A DNA stretch of 64,000 bases from Salinarimonas chemoclinalis (GTDB lineage Bacteria > Pseudomonadota > Alphaproteobacteria > Rhizobiales > Beijerinckiaceae): assembly GCF_041514305.1 (NCBI RefSeq), contig NZ_JBGMWH010000010.1, positions 70,510-134,509 on the forward strand, given 5' to 3'. Position 1 is the stretch's first letter. Each line of letters starts with the position of its first letter. This document shows positions 1 through 8,399 of this stretch, piece by piece. The notes below the pieces were generated by a model, which had not been told where the DNA came from, did no database searches, and was given only the letters and a program-made list of their open reading frames with translations. The translations under genes were made by a program, and so were the position numbers.

Positions 1-1
1 G

Positions 2-67
2 ACGCCGGGCCGGCTCGTGCGCGACGAGTGGGTGGCGGGGATGGTGCTGGCGACGGGGTATGGGTGA
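2..67 (+). CDS. C-terminal end of a gene that begins left of the window
   Basis: An open frame enters from the left edge and ends at TGA 65-67. The 21 visible residues end in AGMVLATGYG and have ordinary high-GC codon use. The frame stops 7 bases before the convergent stop of the next gene, which fits a real gene end. The product cannot be identified from so short a piece, and the frame could be chance. Confidence 0.4.
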   Translation, partial: TPGRLVRDEWVAGMVLATGYG

Positions 68-73
68 GAGGGG

Positions 74-457
74 TCAGGCCGGGACCGCCGAGCAGATCTC
101 CACCAGATACCCGTCCGGATCCGCCACGTAGGACGTCGTCTGCCCCCATTCCTCCAGCCGCGGGTCCTGCTTCGGCGTCGCGCCCGCCGCGACCGCGCGG
201 GCATAGGCGCCCTCCACGTCGTCGGTCTCGAAGGCGATCTCGAAGGTCGGGCGCGCGGGGTCGGGGGCGGCCGGGTCCTTGCCGAGGCTGCGCATCAGGC
301 GCCGGGACGAGAAGGACAGCGTGGTCTCGCCGGTGGCGAGCTCGCCGTAGTCGTTCGACGGGTGCAGCATGCCCCGCGCGAGGCCGAAGGCGCGCTCGTA
401 GAAGGCGAGCGTGGCGGGGACGTCCTCGACGTAGAGGATCGTGTACCTGAGCTTCAT
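74..457 (-). CDS. VOC (glyoxalase/bleomycin-resistance fold) family protein
   Basis: A 127-residue single-module vicinal-oxygen-chelate protein. The N-terminal strand-helix KLRYTILYVEDVPATLAFYE and the C-terminal segment with VADPDGYLVEI, where the last Glu is the usual metal ligand of the fold, are both seen. Proteins of this family form dimers and act as glyoxalases, dioxygenases or antibiotic-binding proteins; the substrate here is not predictable. I start at the ATG at 455-457 because GGAG lies 7 bases upstream; in-frame ATGs at 469 and 487 would add 4 or 10 residues. It stands alone, convergent with the partial gene on its left. Confidence 0.85.
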   Translation of the reverse strand: MKLRYTILYVEDVPATLAFYERAFGLARGMLHPSNDYGELATGETTLSFSSRRLMRSLGKDPAAPDPARPTFEIAFETDDVEGAYARAVAAGATPKQDPRLEEWGQTTSYVADPDGYLVEICSAVPA

Positions 458-545
458 CGTGATCTCCATCCGGTAAGGCGCCGCCACCCTGCCCCCGGCG
501 CGCCGCCCCCGTCTTGAAGAATCGCGACAGGTCCTCGGGACGCGC

Positions 546-971
546 TCAGCCTGCCGCCGGGACGACGAAGGCGATGGCGTGCCCCGGCGGCGGGAACGGC
601 GCCTCGATCGCGTCGCGGGTCACCCGCGGCAGCGCCGGGGGGCCGAGCACGTGCAGCGCGAGGACGACGAGGATCGCGGTGAGCACCGCGATCCGGATGC
701 GGCTGTCTGAGACGGCGGCGCGCAGGCGTCGTGCGAGGTCCGCGCGCCCGTCCGGCTCCCGGCCCATCGGCACCGTCGGCGCGATCGGCACGGGGCGCCG
801 CAGCGCGCGCCGGCGCGGGCCCGCCAGGTCGGCGGCGGAGATCACCGCGGCCGGCACAGCGCGGCGCGGGACCCGTCGGCTCGCATCGAGCTCGAGCACC
901 GGCAGGATCGTGTCCGTCGCCGGCACGGCGCGGCGCGCGACCTTCGGCGTGAGGACGATCGTCTCGGGCAA
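546..971 (-). CDS. small single-pass membrane protein of unknown function
   Basis: A 141-residue protein with a basic, Pro/Arg-rich N-terminal two thirds and one clear transmembrane helix (about residues 95-112, IAVLTAILVVLALHVLG), followed by a Pro-rich tail. The only usable start is TTG at 969-971, because the frame is closed upstream by TAA at 1002-1004. A CtrA-type box (991-1006) lies 20 bases upstream, which suggests cell-cycle control. No family is recognised. The unusual start codon and biased composition leave some doubt that it is translated. Confidence 0.5.
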   Translation of the reverse strand: MPETIVLTPKVARRAVPATDTILPVLELDASRRVPRRAVPAAVISAADLAGPRRRALRRPVPIAPTVPMGREPDGRADLARRLRAAVSDSRIRIAVLTAILVVLALHVLGPPALPRVTRDAIEAPFPPPGHAIAFVVPAAG

Positions 972-990
972 GGCGGCCTCGGCGGCGTGG

Positions 991-1006
991 TTAAGCGATC
1001 CTTAAC
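991..1006 (-). promoter_or_regulatory. CtrA-like box TTAA-N7-TTAAC
   Basis: TTAA at 991-994, seven bases, then TTAAC at 1002-1006 match the full consensus of the alphaproteobacterial cell-cycle regulator CtrA. It lies 20 bases upstream of the start of the small membrane protein gene and about 65 bases beyond the stop of the UPF0173 gene. Binding is inferred from the motif only. Confidence 0.5.
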
Positions 1007-1070
1007 GCGGGACCCTGCCAGACCGCCGCGTCCCGTGCCAGCCCGGCACGGGAACATGGTTAACGCGGGT

Positions 1071-1778
1071 TCATCCCTCGATGCGAACCGGCATGCCCTT
1101 GTGCGGCACCACGACCTGCGTCGCCGCGCCCTGCATCGCGGCGACGAAGCCGTCGGCGGTGGGCGCGATCAACGGAAACGTCCCGTAGTGGCAGGGAATC
1201 GCCGTCTTCGCATCCGGGAGGAAGCGCTTCATCGCCAGCGCCGCGACCTCGGCGCCCATGGTGAAGCGATCGCCGATCGGCACCAGGACCACGTCGGGCC
1301 GGTGCAGCTCGGCGATCAGCGCCATGTCGGAGAAGATGTCGGTGTCGCCCATGTGGTAGACCGTCGGCTGGCCCGGCGCCTTCACGATCAGCCCGTTTGC
1401 GTTGCCCAGCGGGAAGCCGACGCCCTGCTCGACGAGGCCGGCGGAGTGGTCCGCCCGCACCATCGTGACGGTGAAGCCGCCCTCGTCCACCGTGCCGCCG
1501 GTGTTCATCGGGTCGAAGCGCTCGACGCCCTGTCCCGCGAGGTACATGCATAGATCGTAGTTGGTGACGACCTTGGCGCCGGTCTCCTTCGCGATGGCGA
1601 CGGTGTCGCCGACGTGGTCGCCGTGGGCATGGGTGAGGAGCACGTGGGTCGTGCCCTTGGTCGCCTCGCCGAGGTCGCCCTCGAAGGCGGGATTGCCCGA
1701 GAGGAACGGGTCGATCAGCACGACGGCGTCGCCGAACTCGAGCCGGAAGGCGGAATGTCCGAACCAGGTGATCTTCAT
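1071..1778 (-). CDS. metal-dependent hydrolase, UPF0173 family (metallo-beta-lactamase fold)
   Basis: 235 residues. The metal-binding motif THAHGDH follows strand VLL near residue 50, and HMGDTDIFSDM supplies a further His/Asp ligand pair, both typical of the UPF0173 branch of the metallo-beta-lactamase superfamily. The natural substrate of the family is not firmly established. The start ATG at 1776-1778 has a GGGAG element about 9 bases upstream. It diverges from ruvX with 105 bp between them, a pairing that is common in Hyphomicrobiales genomes. Confidence 0.93.
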   Translation of the reverse strand: MKITWFGHSAFRLEFGDAVVLIDPFLSGNPAFEGDLGEATKGTTHVLLTHAHGDHVGDTVAIAKETGAKVVTNYDLCMYLAGQGVERFDPMNTGGTVDEGGFTVTMVRADHSAGLVEQGVGFPLGNANGLIVKAPGQPTVYHMGDTDIFSDMALIAELHRPDVVLVPIGDRFTMGAEVAALAMKRFLPDAKTAIPCHYGTFPLIAPTADGFVAAMQGAATQVVVPHKGMPVRIEG

Positions 1779-1883
1779 GGGTCGCGCTCCCTCGTCGTTT
1801 GCCCTATGAACGCGCCCGCGCGGCGGAGGCTCCGTCCCGCCGACCCGGACCACGGACATGATTCGCGATCGAGACGATAGCGC

Positions 1884-2399
1884 ATGAGCGCGGAGTTGGA
1901 GACGCTCGCCGCGACCCTGCCGCCGCGCGGGCGGCTGATCGGGGTCGACCTCGGCACGAAGACCATCGGGCTCGCGCTCTCCGATCCGGATCGGCGCATC
2001 GCGAGCCCGCTCGAGACCATCCGCCGCTCGAAGTTCGGGCCCGACGCCGCGCGCCTCGCGGCCCTCGTCGCCACCCACGAGGTCGCCGCGATCGTGGTCG
2101 GCCTGCCGCTCAACATGGACGGCAGCGCCGGGCCGCGGGTGCAGGCGACGCGCGCCTTCATGCGCAACCTCGCTCCCCTGGTCCCCTGCCCCATCGTGCC
2201 CTGGGACGAGCGGCTCTCGACGGTGGCCGTCACCCGGATGCTGATCGAGGCCGACGCGTCCCGCGCCCGCCGCGGCGAGGTCGTCGACAAGGTGGCCGCC
2301 GCCTACATCCTGCAGGGCGCGCTGGAGCGGCTGGCGGCGCTGGCTGAGAGGCGGGACGACGAGGAGGGCGACGGCGGCGAGGCGGATGCGGAGCGCTAG
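1884..2399 (+). CDS. ruvX: RuvX/YqgF family RNase H-fold nuclease (putative Holliday junction resolvase)
   Basis: 171 residues, the normal size. The opening strand GVDLGTKTIGLALSD carries the first catalytic Asp of the RNase H fold, VVGLPLNMDG is the conserved central motif, and DERLSTV carries the next acidic residue. Family members take part in 16S/23S rRNA maturation and have been proposed to cleave Holliday junctions. The stop overlaps the stop of rarA by 4 bases on the opposite strand. Confidence 0.95.
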   Translation: MSAELETLAATLPPRGRLIGVDLGTKTIGLALSDPDRRIASPLETIRRSKFGPDAARLAALVATHEVAAIVVGLPLNMDGSAGPRVQATRAFMRNLAPLVPCPIVPWDERLSTVAVTRMLIEADASRARRGEVVDKVAAAYILQGALERLAALAERRDDEEGDGGEADAER

Positions 2400-3718
2400 C
2401 CGGACCCGCCCCGCCGCTCCCGCCTGAGCTTCTCCCACCAGTCGAGCCGCTTCCTCACCTCGCGCTCGAAGCCGCGGTCCACCGGCTCGTAGAAGCGCTG
2501 GCGGCCGAGCGTCTCGGGCCAGTAGTCCTGGCCGGAGAAGGCGTCGGGCGCGTCGTGGTCGTAGGCGTAGCCAGCGCCGTATCCCTCGCTCTTCATGAGC
2601 TTCGTCGGCGCGTTGAGGATGGTCTTCGGCGGCATGAGCGAGCCGTGCTCCTTCGCCGCCCGCATCGCCGCCTTCCAGGCCCCGTAGACCGCGTTCGATT
2701 TCGGCGCCGTGGCGAGATAGACGGTGGCCTGCGCCAGCGCGAGCTCGCCCTCCGGCGAGCCGAGGAAGTCGAACGCGTCCTTGGCGGCGTTGGCGACCGC
2801 GAGTGCCTGCGGGTCGGCGAGCCCGATGTCCTCCACCGCCATGCGCACGAGGCGGCGCGCGATGAACAGCCGGTCCTCCCCGGCGTCGAGCATGCGGGCG
2901 AGGTAGTAGAGCGCCGCGTCGGGGTCCGAGCCGCGCACGGTCTTGTGGAGCGCGCTGATCAGGTTGTAGTGGCCCTCCTGCCCCTTGTCGTAGAGCGGCG
3001 CGCGGCGCTGGACGATCTCGACGAGCGTCTTCGTATCGAACACCTCCCCCTCGCGCGCCGAGCGCCAGACCTCCTCGGCGAGCGTGAGCGCGGCGCGCCC
3101 GTCGCCGTCGGCCATGCGCGCGAGGGCCGCGCGGGCATCGGCGTCGAGGGGCAAAGCCCTCCCCTGCGCCTCCTCCGCGCGGGCGAGGAGCCGCTCGATC
3201 GCGGTCTCGTCGAGGGAGCGGAAGGTCAGCACGCGGGCGCGGGAGAGGAGCGCGGCGTTCAGCTCGAAGGAGGGGTTCTCCGTCGTCGCGCCGACGAGGG
3301 TGATCGTGCCGTCCTCCATCACCGGCAGGAAGGCGTCGAGCTGCGCGCGGTTGAAGCGGTGGATCTCGTCGACGAAGAGCAGCATGCCCCGCCCCATGGC
3401 GCGCCGCTGCCGCGCGGCCTCGAAGACCTTCTTCAGGTCGGCGACGCCCGAGAAGATCGCCGAGATCTGCACGAAGTCGAGCGCGGTCTCCCCGGCGAGC
3501 AGCCGCGCCACCGTGGTCTTGCCCGTCCCCGGCGGCCCCCAGAACACGAGCGAGCCGAGCGAGCCCGAGGCGATCAGCCGGGTGAGCGCCCCGTCGGGCC
3601 CGACGAGGTGGTCCTGACCCACCACCTCGGCGAGGGCCTTGGGCCGCAGCCGGTCGGCGAGCGGGCGGGCGAGATCGGCGTCCGGCGCGGGGCCGGCGGG
3701 GGAGAAGAGGTCGGGCAT
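2396..3718 (-). CDS. rarA: replication-associated recombination protein A (AAA+ ATPase)
   Basis: 440 residues, full length for RarA/MgsA, a clamp-loader-like AAA+ ATPase that acts at stalled replication forks and binds SSB and single-strand/double-strand junctions. The Walker A motif GPPGTGKT is at residues 61-68, Walker B is LLFVDEIHRFN, sensor 1 is GATTENPSFE, and the C-terminal tetramerisation region contains MPPKTILNAPTKLMK. The ATG at 3716-3718 gives the canonical N-terminus MPDLF. It converges on ruvX. Confidence 0.96.
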   Translation of the reverse strand: MPDLFSPAGPAPDADLARPLADRLRPKALAEVVGQDHLVGPDGALTRLIASGSLGSLVFWGPPGTGKTTVARLLAGETALDFVQISAIFSGVADLKKVFEAARQRRAMGRGMLLFVDEIHRFNRAQLDAFLPVMEDGTITLVGATTENPSFELNAALLSRARVLTFRSLDETAIERLLARAEEAQGRALPLDADARAALARMADGDGRAALTLAEEVWRSAREGEVFDTKTLVEIVQRRAPLYDKGQEGHYNLISALHKTVRGSDPDAALYYLARMLDAGEDRLFIARRLVRMAVEDIGLADPQALAVANAAKDAFDFLGSPEGELALAQATVYLATAPKSNAVYGAWKAAMRAAKEHGSLMPPKTILNAPTKLMKSEGYGAGYAYDHDAPDAFSGQDYWPETLGRQRFYEPVDRGFEREVRKRLDWWEKLRRERRGGSG

Positions 3719-3794
3719 GGGGTCAATCTACCGCGGGGCGGGCGGATGGCGCTACCGTCCGTGTGCGTGCGGGGCGGAAGGCATCGACGCGCGG

Positions 3795-3929
3795 CCCGCT
3801 TCCTCCCCCCGGGGGGGACGGAGGCCGGAGGGTGGGGCGGGCGGCGGGCCGCCTCACCAGCACGGTCGAACGGCCCCACCGCCCGTGCTCCGCACGGATT
3901 CCTCGCCTCCGGGGAGGATCCGAGTCGCG
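3795..3929. repeat. dispersed intergenic palindromic repeat, copy 1
   Basis: About 135 bp between rarA and the retropepsin gene. The outer part pairs a CCTCCCCCC/GGGGGGG hairpin with TCGCCTCCGGGGAGGA at the far end. The inner part pairs GGTGGGGCGG (3831-3840) with CGGCCCCACCGCCCG. The same order of blocks returns at 57603-57750 with diverged loops. It could fold as nested hairpins in RNA or DNA. Confidence 0.75.
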
Positions 3930-3943
3930 GGCGGCGCGGACGA

Positions 3944-4633
3944 TCACCACCCCCGCAGCAGCAGCCTGTCCCCCCGCACCTCGTAGGACGCGAGCCGCGA
4001 GAGGAAGGTCATGCCGAGCAGGTTCTCGTGCAGGTCGCCCGGCTGCGCCACGAAGGCGCGCACGTCGCGGACCTCGATGCCCCCGATGGCGAGGCGGTCC
4101 AGCGTGATCGGCGCCGCCGTGGTGCTGCCGTTGGCGGTGGAGACGCGCACCGTGTAGGCGAGCCGGTTCGCCGGCCAGCCGATGCGCGCGGCGTTCTCGG
4201 CGGTGAGCACGACCGCCGTGGCGCCGGTGTCGAAGACGAAGTCCATCGGCGTGCCGTTGGCGCGGCCCGCCAACGCGAAGGCGCCGCGCTCCATGTAGGC
4301 CGCCACCTCGCGCGGGCCGAGCCCCACTCGCGGCGGCTCCGGGGCGGGTGCGGCGCGGGTCGCGACGCCGATCTCGGAGAACGTCGGGGCGACCCGCCCG
4401 GCGAGATCGCCGAGCAGCGCCGCGCTCTCGCCGTCGCGCAGCATCAGGAACCCGCCGAGCGACACGCCGGCCGCGACGACGACGAGCACGATCCGCTTCA
4501 CGACGGCCGCGAGGATGCTCCCGCCGGCGAGGGCGAGCAGCGCCAAGACCCCGCCGAGCACGGCGAGCGTCGCGAGCGCGGCGGTGCCGGGATCCGTATG
4601 CGGGCCGAGAAGAGCGGCGAGGCTCTCTGGCAT
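3944..4633 (-). CDS. membrane-anchored retropepsin-like aspartic protease (TIGR02281-type)
   Basis: 229 residues. Two hydrophobic segments (about residues 17-37 and 40-66) anchor the protein. The C-terminal 120 residues form a single-lobe aspartic protease with the active-site motif FVFDTGATAVVLT and the later flap/ILG-type strands ending in LLGMTFL. Such clan AA proteases work as dimers; their alphaproteobacterial substrates are largely unknown. The start ATG at 4631-4633 has GGGAGG upstream. A hairpin at 4659-4686 separates it from the SH3 gene. Confidence 0.88.
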   Translation of the reverse strand: MPESLAALLGPHTDPGTAALATLAVLGGVLALLALAGGSILAAVVKRIVLVVVAAGVSLGGFLMLRDGESAALLGDLAGRVAPTFSEIGVATRAAPAPEPPRVGLGPREVAAYMERGAFALAGRANGTPMDFVFDTGATAVVLTAENAARIGWPANRLAYTVRVSTANGSTTAAPITLDRLAIGGIEVRDVRAFVAQPGDLHENLLGMTFLSRLASYEVRGDRLLLRGW

Positions 4634-4658
4634 CTCTCTCGCCCTCCCACGTGCGAGA

Positions 4659-4686
4659 ACGGCCCGGATCGGGCGATCCGGGCCGT
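4659..4686 (-). terminator. hairpin terminator candidate downstream of the SH3 gene
   Basis: A perfect 12-bp stem (4659-4670 with 4675-4686) and a GGGC loop. It sits 43 bases past the stop of the minus-strand SH3 gene. The following minus-strand bases are TTCTC, a weak U-tract. It would also keep that transcript out of the protease gene. Confidence 0.55.
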
Positions 4687-4729
4687 CCCTGCCTAGCGCG
4701 TGCGGGTGAACGCGCCGTTGCCGGCTCGG

Positions 4730-5296
4730 TCAGTAACGACGCACGACGTCGTCGAAGAGACCGTCGCCGTTCAGGTCGCGACGGATGACGACCGAGCCGT
4801 CCGGGCGGCGGATGCGGATCGTCTCGAAGTAGCCGTCCCCGTTCCGGTCCTCACGGGAGATGACGCGCCCGCCGCCGCCGTATCGGTCGCCACGCACGTG
4901 TCCGCGGCGGCGATCGAAACGCTCGTCGTAGCGCTCGCGGCCGGGTCCGAAGCCGAACTCGAAGGTGATGCCCGGGGCGGGCCGCACCCGCTCGCGATGG
5001 CCGTAGGCCGGCGCGTGCGCCGGCGGGGCGCGCCGGACGCTCGGCTGGCCGAGATAGCGCGCGCTCGCCCAGCCGGAGCGACCGCGATAGTCGACGCGGC
5101 ACCAGCTGCCGCGGCAGCCCTCGACGTCGACCACGACGCCGCCGGGCATGGTGGCGATGACCTGGAAGTTGGTGCCGGGGCCGGCGCGCAGGTTCAGGTC
5201 GCGGGAGACCTCGGCGGGATAGGCGAAGGCGGCGCCGCTGACCAGGACGGCGGCGGCGGTCAGGCCGAGGCGCTTCAGGAACGTGTTGGCAGGCAT
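4730..5296 (-). CDS. exported SH3-domain protein
   Basis: 188 residues. A Sec signal peptide (about residues 1-25, cleavage near AFA-YPAE) is followed by a bacterial SH3 domain (about 27-85) with LNLRAGPGTNFQVIATM, GSWCRVDYRGRSGWASA and YLG. Such domains bind cell-wall peptides. The C-terminal half is Arg/Gly/Asp-rich and contains two copies of a (D/N)GDG.F motif, which suggests calcium binding. The ATG at 5294-5296 is chosen because GAGGAG lies 7 bases upstream; an upstream ATG at 5329 would mask the signal peptide. Confidence 0.85.
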   Translation of the reverse strand: MPANTFLKRLGLTAAAVLVSGAAFAYPAEVSRDLNLRAGPGTNFQVIATMPGGVVVDVEGCRGSWCRVDYRGRSGWASARYLGQPSVRRAPPAHAPAYGHRERVRPAPGITFEFGFGPGRERYDERFDRRRGHVRGDRYGGGGRVISREDRNGDGYFETIRIRRPDGSVVIRRDLNGDGLFDDVVRRY

Positions 5297-5523
5297 GGCT
5301 TGCTCCTCTCGGTACCGGGGCGGCGTCATCGCGCTGCGACGGGGGGCGCGGGAAGACGGGGTGCGGCCGGCACGGGTTCACGGTGCTCTGTTCCGGTCGA
5401 TGATGTCCGAACCGGTGTCGTCGTGAAGGGTTTCATAGGAGCCGCGCGCTGAACGCGGCCTGAATGCTTCGTTCACCCTCGCGAGCGATTGCGCGGGCGC
5501 GCGATGCCCCCCATCTCAGCGCC

Positions 5524-5910
5524 ATGAAACGCCCCTCCGCCCGGCCGGATCTCGACACCCTGTTCGACGCCGCGAAGCGCGCGCCGCGCGTCGCGGCGCG
5601 CGGCGCGATCCGCGGCTATCAGCTCACGCTGTCGGGGCTGATGGGGCGGCAGTGCCGGCATCTGCCGTCGTGCTCGGACTACACGTCCGAGGCGATCGGC
5701 CGGTACGGGCTGTGGGCCGGCGGCTGGATGGGCGTCGCCCGGATCTGCCGCTGCGGCCCGTTCGGCACCCACGGCATCGACAACGTTCCCGATGCATTGC
5801 CCGCGCAGGGTCGGTGGTATAGACCCTGGGCCTTCGGCCGCTGGCGGGGCGTGAACGGGCCCCCCGCGAGCGAGGGCGCGCCAGACGACGGCGGCGCGGC
5901 CCGCAGCTGA
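5524..5910 (+). CDS. yidD: membrane protein insertion efficiency factor YidD
   Basis: 128 residues. It carries the YidD core: YQLTLSGLMGRQCRHLPSCSDYTSEAI, then GPFGTHGID, where the conserved Cys residues and the CR(H/F)xPSCSxY block define the family. YidD is a small amphipathic inner-membrane-associated protein that aids YidC/Sec-dependent insertion. The ATG at 5524 gives a family-like N-terminus; the longer in-frame ATG at 5464 lacks a better ribosome site. thrS follows 67 bases downstream. Confidence 0.93.
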   Translation: MKRPSARPDLDTLFDAAKRAPRVAARGAIRGYQLTLSGLMGRQCRHLPSCSDYTSEAIGRYGLWAGGWMGVARICRCGPFGTHGIDNVPDALPAQGRWYRPWAFGRWRGVNGPPASEGAPDDGGAARS

Positions 5911-5977
5911 GCATCCCGCGAGCCGTCCATCCCGCTTACCTGCCTCGTTCGCAGGAGTGAGCAAGGAGCCCCGCACC

Positions 5978-8002
5978 ATGATCACCCTCACCTTCCCCGA
6001 CGGCGCGCAGCGCGAGTACCCGGACGCGACGTCCGGCCGCGCGGTGGCCGAGTCGATCGCCAAGTCGCTCGCCAAGAAGGCGGTCGCGATGACGATCGAC
6101 GGCGAGCTGCGCGATCTCTCCGACGAGATCCGTGCCGATGCCCGGATCGAGTTCGTCACGCGCGAGGACCCGCGCGCGCTGGAGCTCATCCGCCACGATT
6201 GCGCGCACGTGCTCGCCGAGGCCGTGCAGACGCTCTTCCCGGGCACGCAGGTGACGATCGGGCCGGTGATCGACAACGGATTCTACTACGACTTCGCCCG
6301 CGAGGAGCCGTTCACCCCCGACGACTTCGCCGCGATCGAGGCGAAGATGCGCGAGCTGATCAAGGCCGACCGGCCGTTCACCAAGGAGGTCTGGTCGCGC
6401 GATCGCGCGAAGGAGGTGTTCGCGGGCAAGGGCGAGAGCTTCAAGGTCGAGCTCGTCGAGGCGATCCCCGCCGACCAGGACCTGAAGATCTACCATCAGG
6501 GGGACTGGTTCGACCTCTGCCGCGGCCCGCACATGCCCTCGACGGGCCGGGTCGGCGACGCCTTCAAGCTGATGAAGGTGGCCGGCGCCTATTGGCGGGG
6601 TGATTCCAACAACCCGATGCTGACGCGCATCTACGGCACCGCCTGGGCCACCAAGGAAGACCTCGACCTCTACCTCCACCAGCTCGAGGAGGCGGAGAAG
6701 CGCGATCATCGCCGGCTGGGACGCGAGATGGACCTGTTCCACTTCCAGGAGGAGGGCCCCGGCGTCGTGTTCTGGCATCCGAAGGGCTGGAGCCTGTTCC
6801 AGAGCCTCGTGTCCTACATGCGCCGGCGGCTCGAGGGCGACTACGACGAGGTGAACGCGCCGCAGATCCTCGACAAGTCGCTGTGGGAGACCTCCGGGCA
6901 CTGGGGCTGGTACCGCGAGAACATGTTCGCGGCGCAGTCCGCGGGCGACGAGGCCGAGGACAAGCGTTGGTTCGCCCTGAAGCCGATGAACTGCCCGGGA
7001 CACGTGCAGATCTTCAAGCACGGTCTGAAGTCCTACCGCGATCTTCCTCTGCGTCTTGCGGAATTCGGCGTCGTGCACCGCTACGAGCCGTCCGGCGCCA
7101 TGCACGGGCTGATGCGGGTGCGCGGCTTCACGCAGGACGACGCGCACGTGTTCTGCACGGAGGAGCAGCTCGCCGACGAGTGCCTGAAGATCAACGACCT
7201 GATCCTCTCGACCTACGCCGACTTCGGCTTCGAGGAGATCGTCGTGAAGCTCTCCACGCGCCCGGAGAAGCGCGTGGGCTCGGATGCGGTGTGGGATCAC
7301 GCCGAAGCGGTCATGTCGCGCGTGCTCGAGACGATCCAGGCCTCGAGCAACCGCATCAGGACGGAGATCAACCCGGGCGAAGGCGCGTTCTACGGGCCGA
7401 AGTTCGAGTACGTCCTGCGCGACGCCATCGGGCGCGACTGGCAGTGCGGCACGACGCAGGTGGACTTCAACCTGCCGGAGCGCTTCGGCGCCTTCTACGT
7501 CGATGCCGACGGCACGAAGAAGATGCCCGTCATGGTGCACCGCGCCATCTGCGGCTCGATGGAGCGCTTCCTCGGCATCCTGATCGAGCATTATGCCGGG
7601 CACTTCCCGCTCTGGCTCGCGCCGCAGCAGGTCGTCGTGTGCACGATCACCTCCGAGGCGGACGAGTACGCGCTGCAGGTCGCGGCCGCGGCCAAGCGCG
7701 CGGGCCTGCGCGTCGTGGCCGACACGCGCAACGAGAAGATCACCTACAAGGTGCGCGAGCATTCGCACGCAAAGATCCCGGTGATCCTCGTCGTGGGCAG
7801 GCGGGAGTCCGCCGAGCGCACCGTCAACGTGCGCCGGCTCGGCTCGCAGGCGCAGACCAGCATGGGCCTCGACGAGGCGCTCGCGGCCCTCGTCGCGGAG
7901 GCGGTGTCGCCGGACGTCGCGCGCACCCGCGCGGTGCCGTCGGAGTGGCAGCCGAGCGCGGAGGTCCAGCTCGACGGGCGGCACGACCACGAGATGCGGT
8001 GA
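5978..8002 (+). CDS. thrS: threonine--tRNA ligase
   Basis: 674 residues, a full class II synthetase charging tRNA-Thr. An N-terminal TGS domain (about 1-65) is followed by the editing domain starting with HDCAHVLAEAVQ and containing the zinc-editing Cys motif, then the catalytic core with MNCPGHVQIF and the motif 2 arginine region, and the C-terminal anticodon-binding domain with KIPVILVVG. The ATG at 5978 has AAGGAG 9 bases upstream; an in-frame GTG at 5957 is less well placed. A strong terminator follows. Confidence 0.97.
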   Translation: MITLTFPDGAQREYPDATSGRAVAESIAKSLAKKAVAMTIDGELRDLSDEIRADARIEFVTREDPRALELIRHDCAHVLAEAVQTLFPGTQVTIGPVIDNGFYYDFAREEPFTPDDFAAIEAKMRELIKADRPFTKEVWSRDRAKEVFAGKGESFKVELVEAIPADQDLKIYHQGDWFDLCRGPHMPSTGRVGDAFKLMKVAGAYWRGDSNNPMLTRIYGTAWATKEDLDLYLHQLEEAEKRDHRRLGREMDLFHFQEEGPGVVFWHPKGWSLFQSLVSYMRRRLEGDYDEVNAPQILDKSLWETSGHWGWYRENMFAAQSAGDEAEDKRWFALKPMNCPGHVQIFKHGLKSYRDLPLRLAEFGVVHRYEPSGAMHGLMRVRGFTQDDAHVFCTEEQLADECLKINDLILSTYADFGFEEIVVKLSTRPEKRVGSDAVWDHAEAVMSRVLETIQASSNRIRTEINPGEGAFYGPKFEYVLRDAIGRDWQCGTTQVDFNLPERFGAFYVDADGTKKMPVMVHRAICGSMERFLGILIEHYAGHFPLWLAPQQVVVCTITSEADEYALQVAAAAKRAGLRVVADTRNEKITYKVREHSHAKIPVILVVGRRESAERTVNVRRLGSQAQTSMGLDEALAALVAEAVSPDVARTRAVPSEWQPSAEVQLDGRHDHEMR

Positions 8003-8033
8003 GCCGCGGCGCGCGCCGGTGGACGAACGAAAT

Positions 8034-8064
8034 CGGGGGAGGGCTCTGCGCCCTCCCCCGTTTT
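8034..8064 (+). terminator. rho-independent terminator of thrS
   Basis: A 10-bp G+C stem (8034-8043 with 8051-8060), a 7-base loop and a TTTT run at 8061-8064, 32 bases past the thrS stop. The structure is textbook for intrinsic termination. Confidence 0.85.
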
Positions 8065-8399
8065 CGTCTCGAGGCTCGAAACGTCGGTCTGTCCAGCGCT
8101 CTTCCCGGCGCCTGTCTCGTCCCGGCCTCCCCGTCGAAGCGAAAGTCCAGAAGCACTGCGAGCGTGCACGATGCCCACCTCGCGGGCAAGCTCCCGCGCG
8201 GTGTAAGCTTCCGTTAAGGTTAACCGAACCTTTCAGCCGCTCCCTGCCCTGCGGGGCATGGCCTTCGCGTCGCGACTCGTCGACAACGGTCGGACCGCAT
8301 CGGTGCGTCGCGAAACGAGGCGCCGACGCGCCGCCGCGGCACGAGCGAATCCTTTGCGAGACCTTTGCGAGACCCGCGCGAGAGGCTTGGAGACCCTGC
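8065..8399. other. non-coding stretch before the PAS gene
   Basis: About 335 bases with no convincing gene. It holds a small direct repeat of CCTTTGCGAGA just before the PAS gene (about 8351-8372) and a run of TTAA elements at 8214-8223. A near-match to a CtrA box, GTAA-N7-TTAAG, lies at 8203-8218. No ribosome site or coding bias supports an open frame here. Confidence 0.5.

Noticed and set aside
8203..8218. GTAA-N7-TTAAG considered as a CtrA box
   Set aside because: One mismatch in the first half, no C after the second TTAA, and about 180 bases from the nearest start; too weak to list as a site.
8351..8372. Tandem CCTTTGCGAGA repeat considered as the start of a CRISPR-like or iteron array
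   Set aside because: Only two adjacent units and no spacer; simple local duplication.
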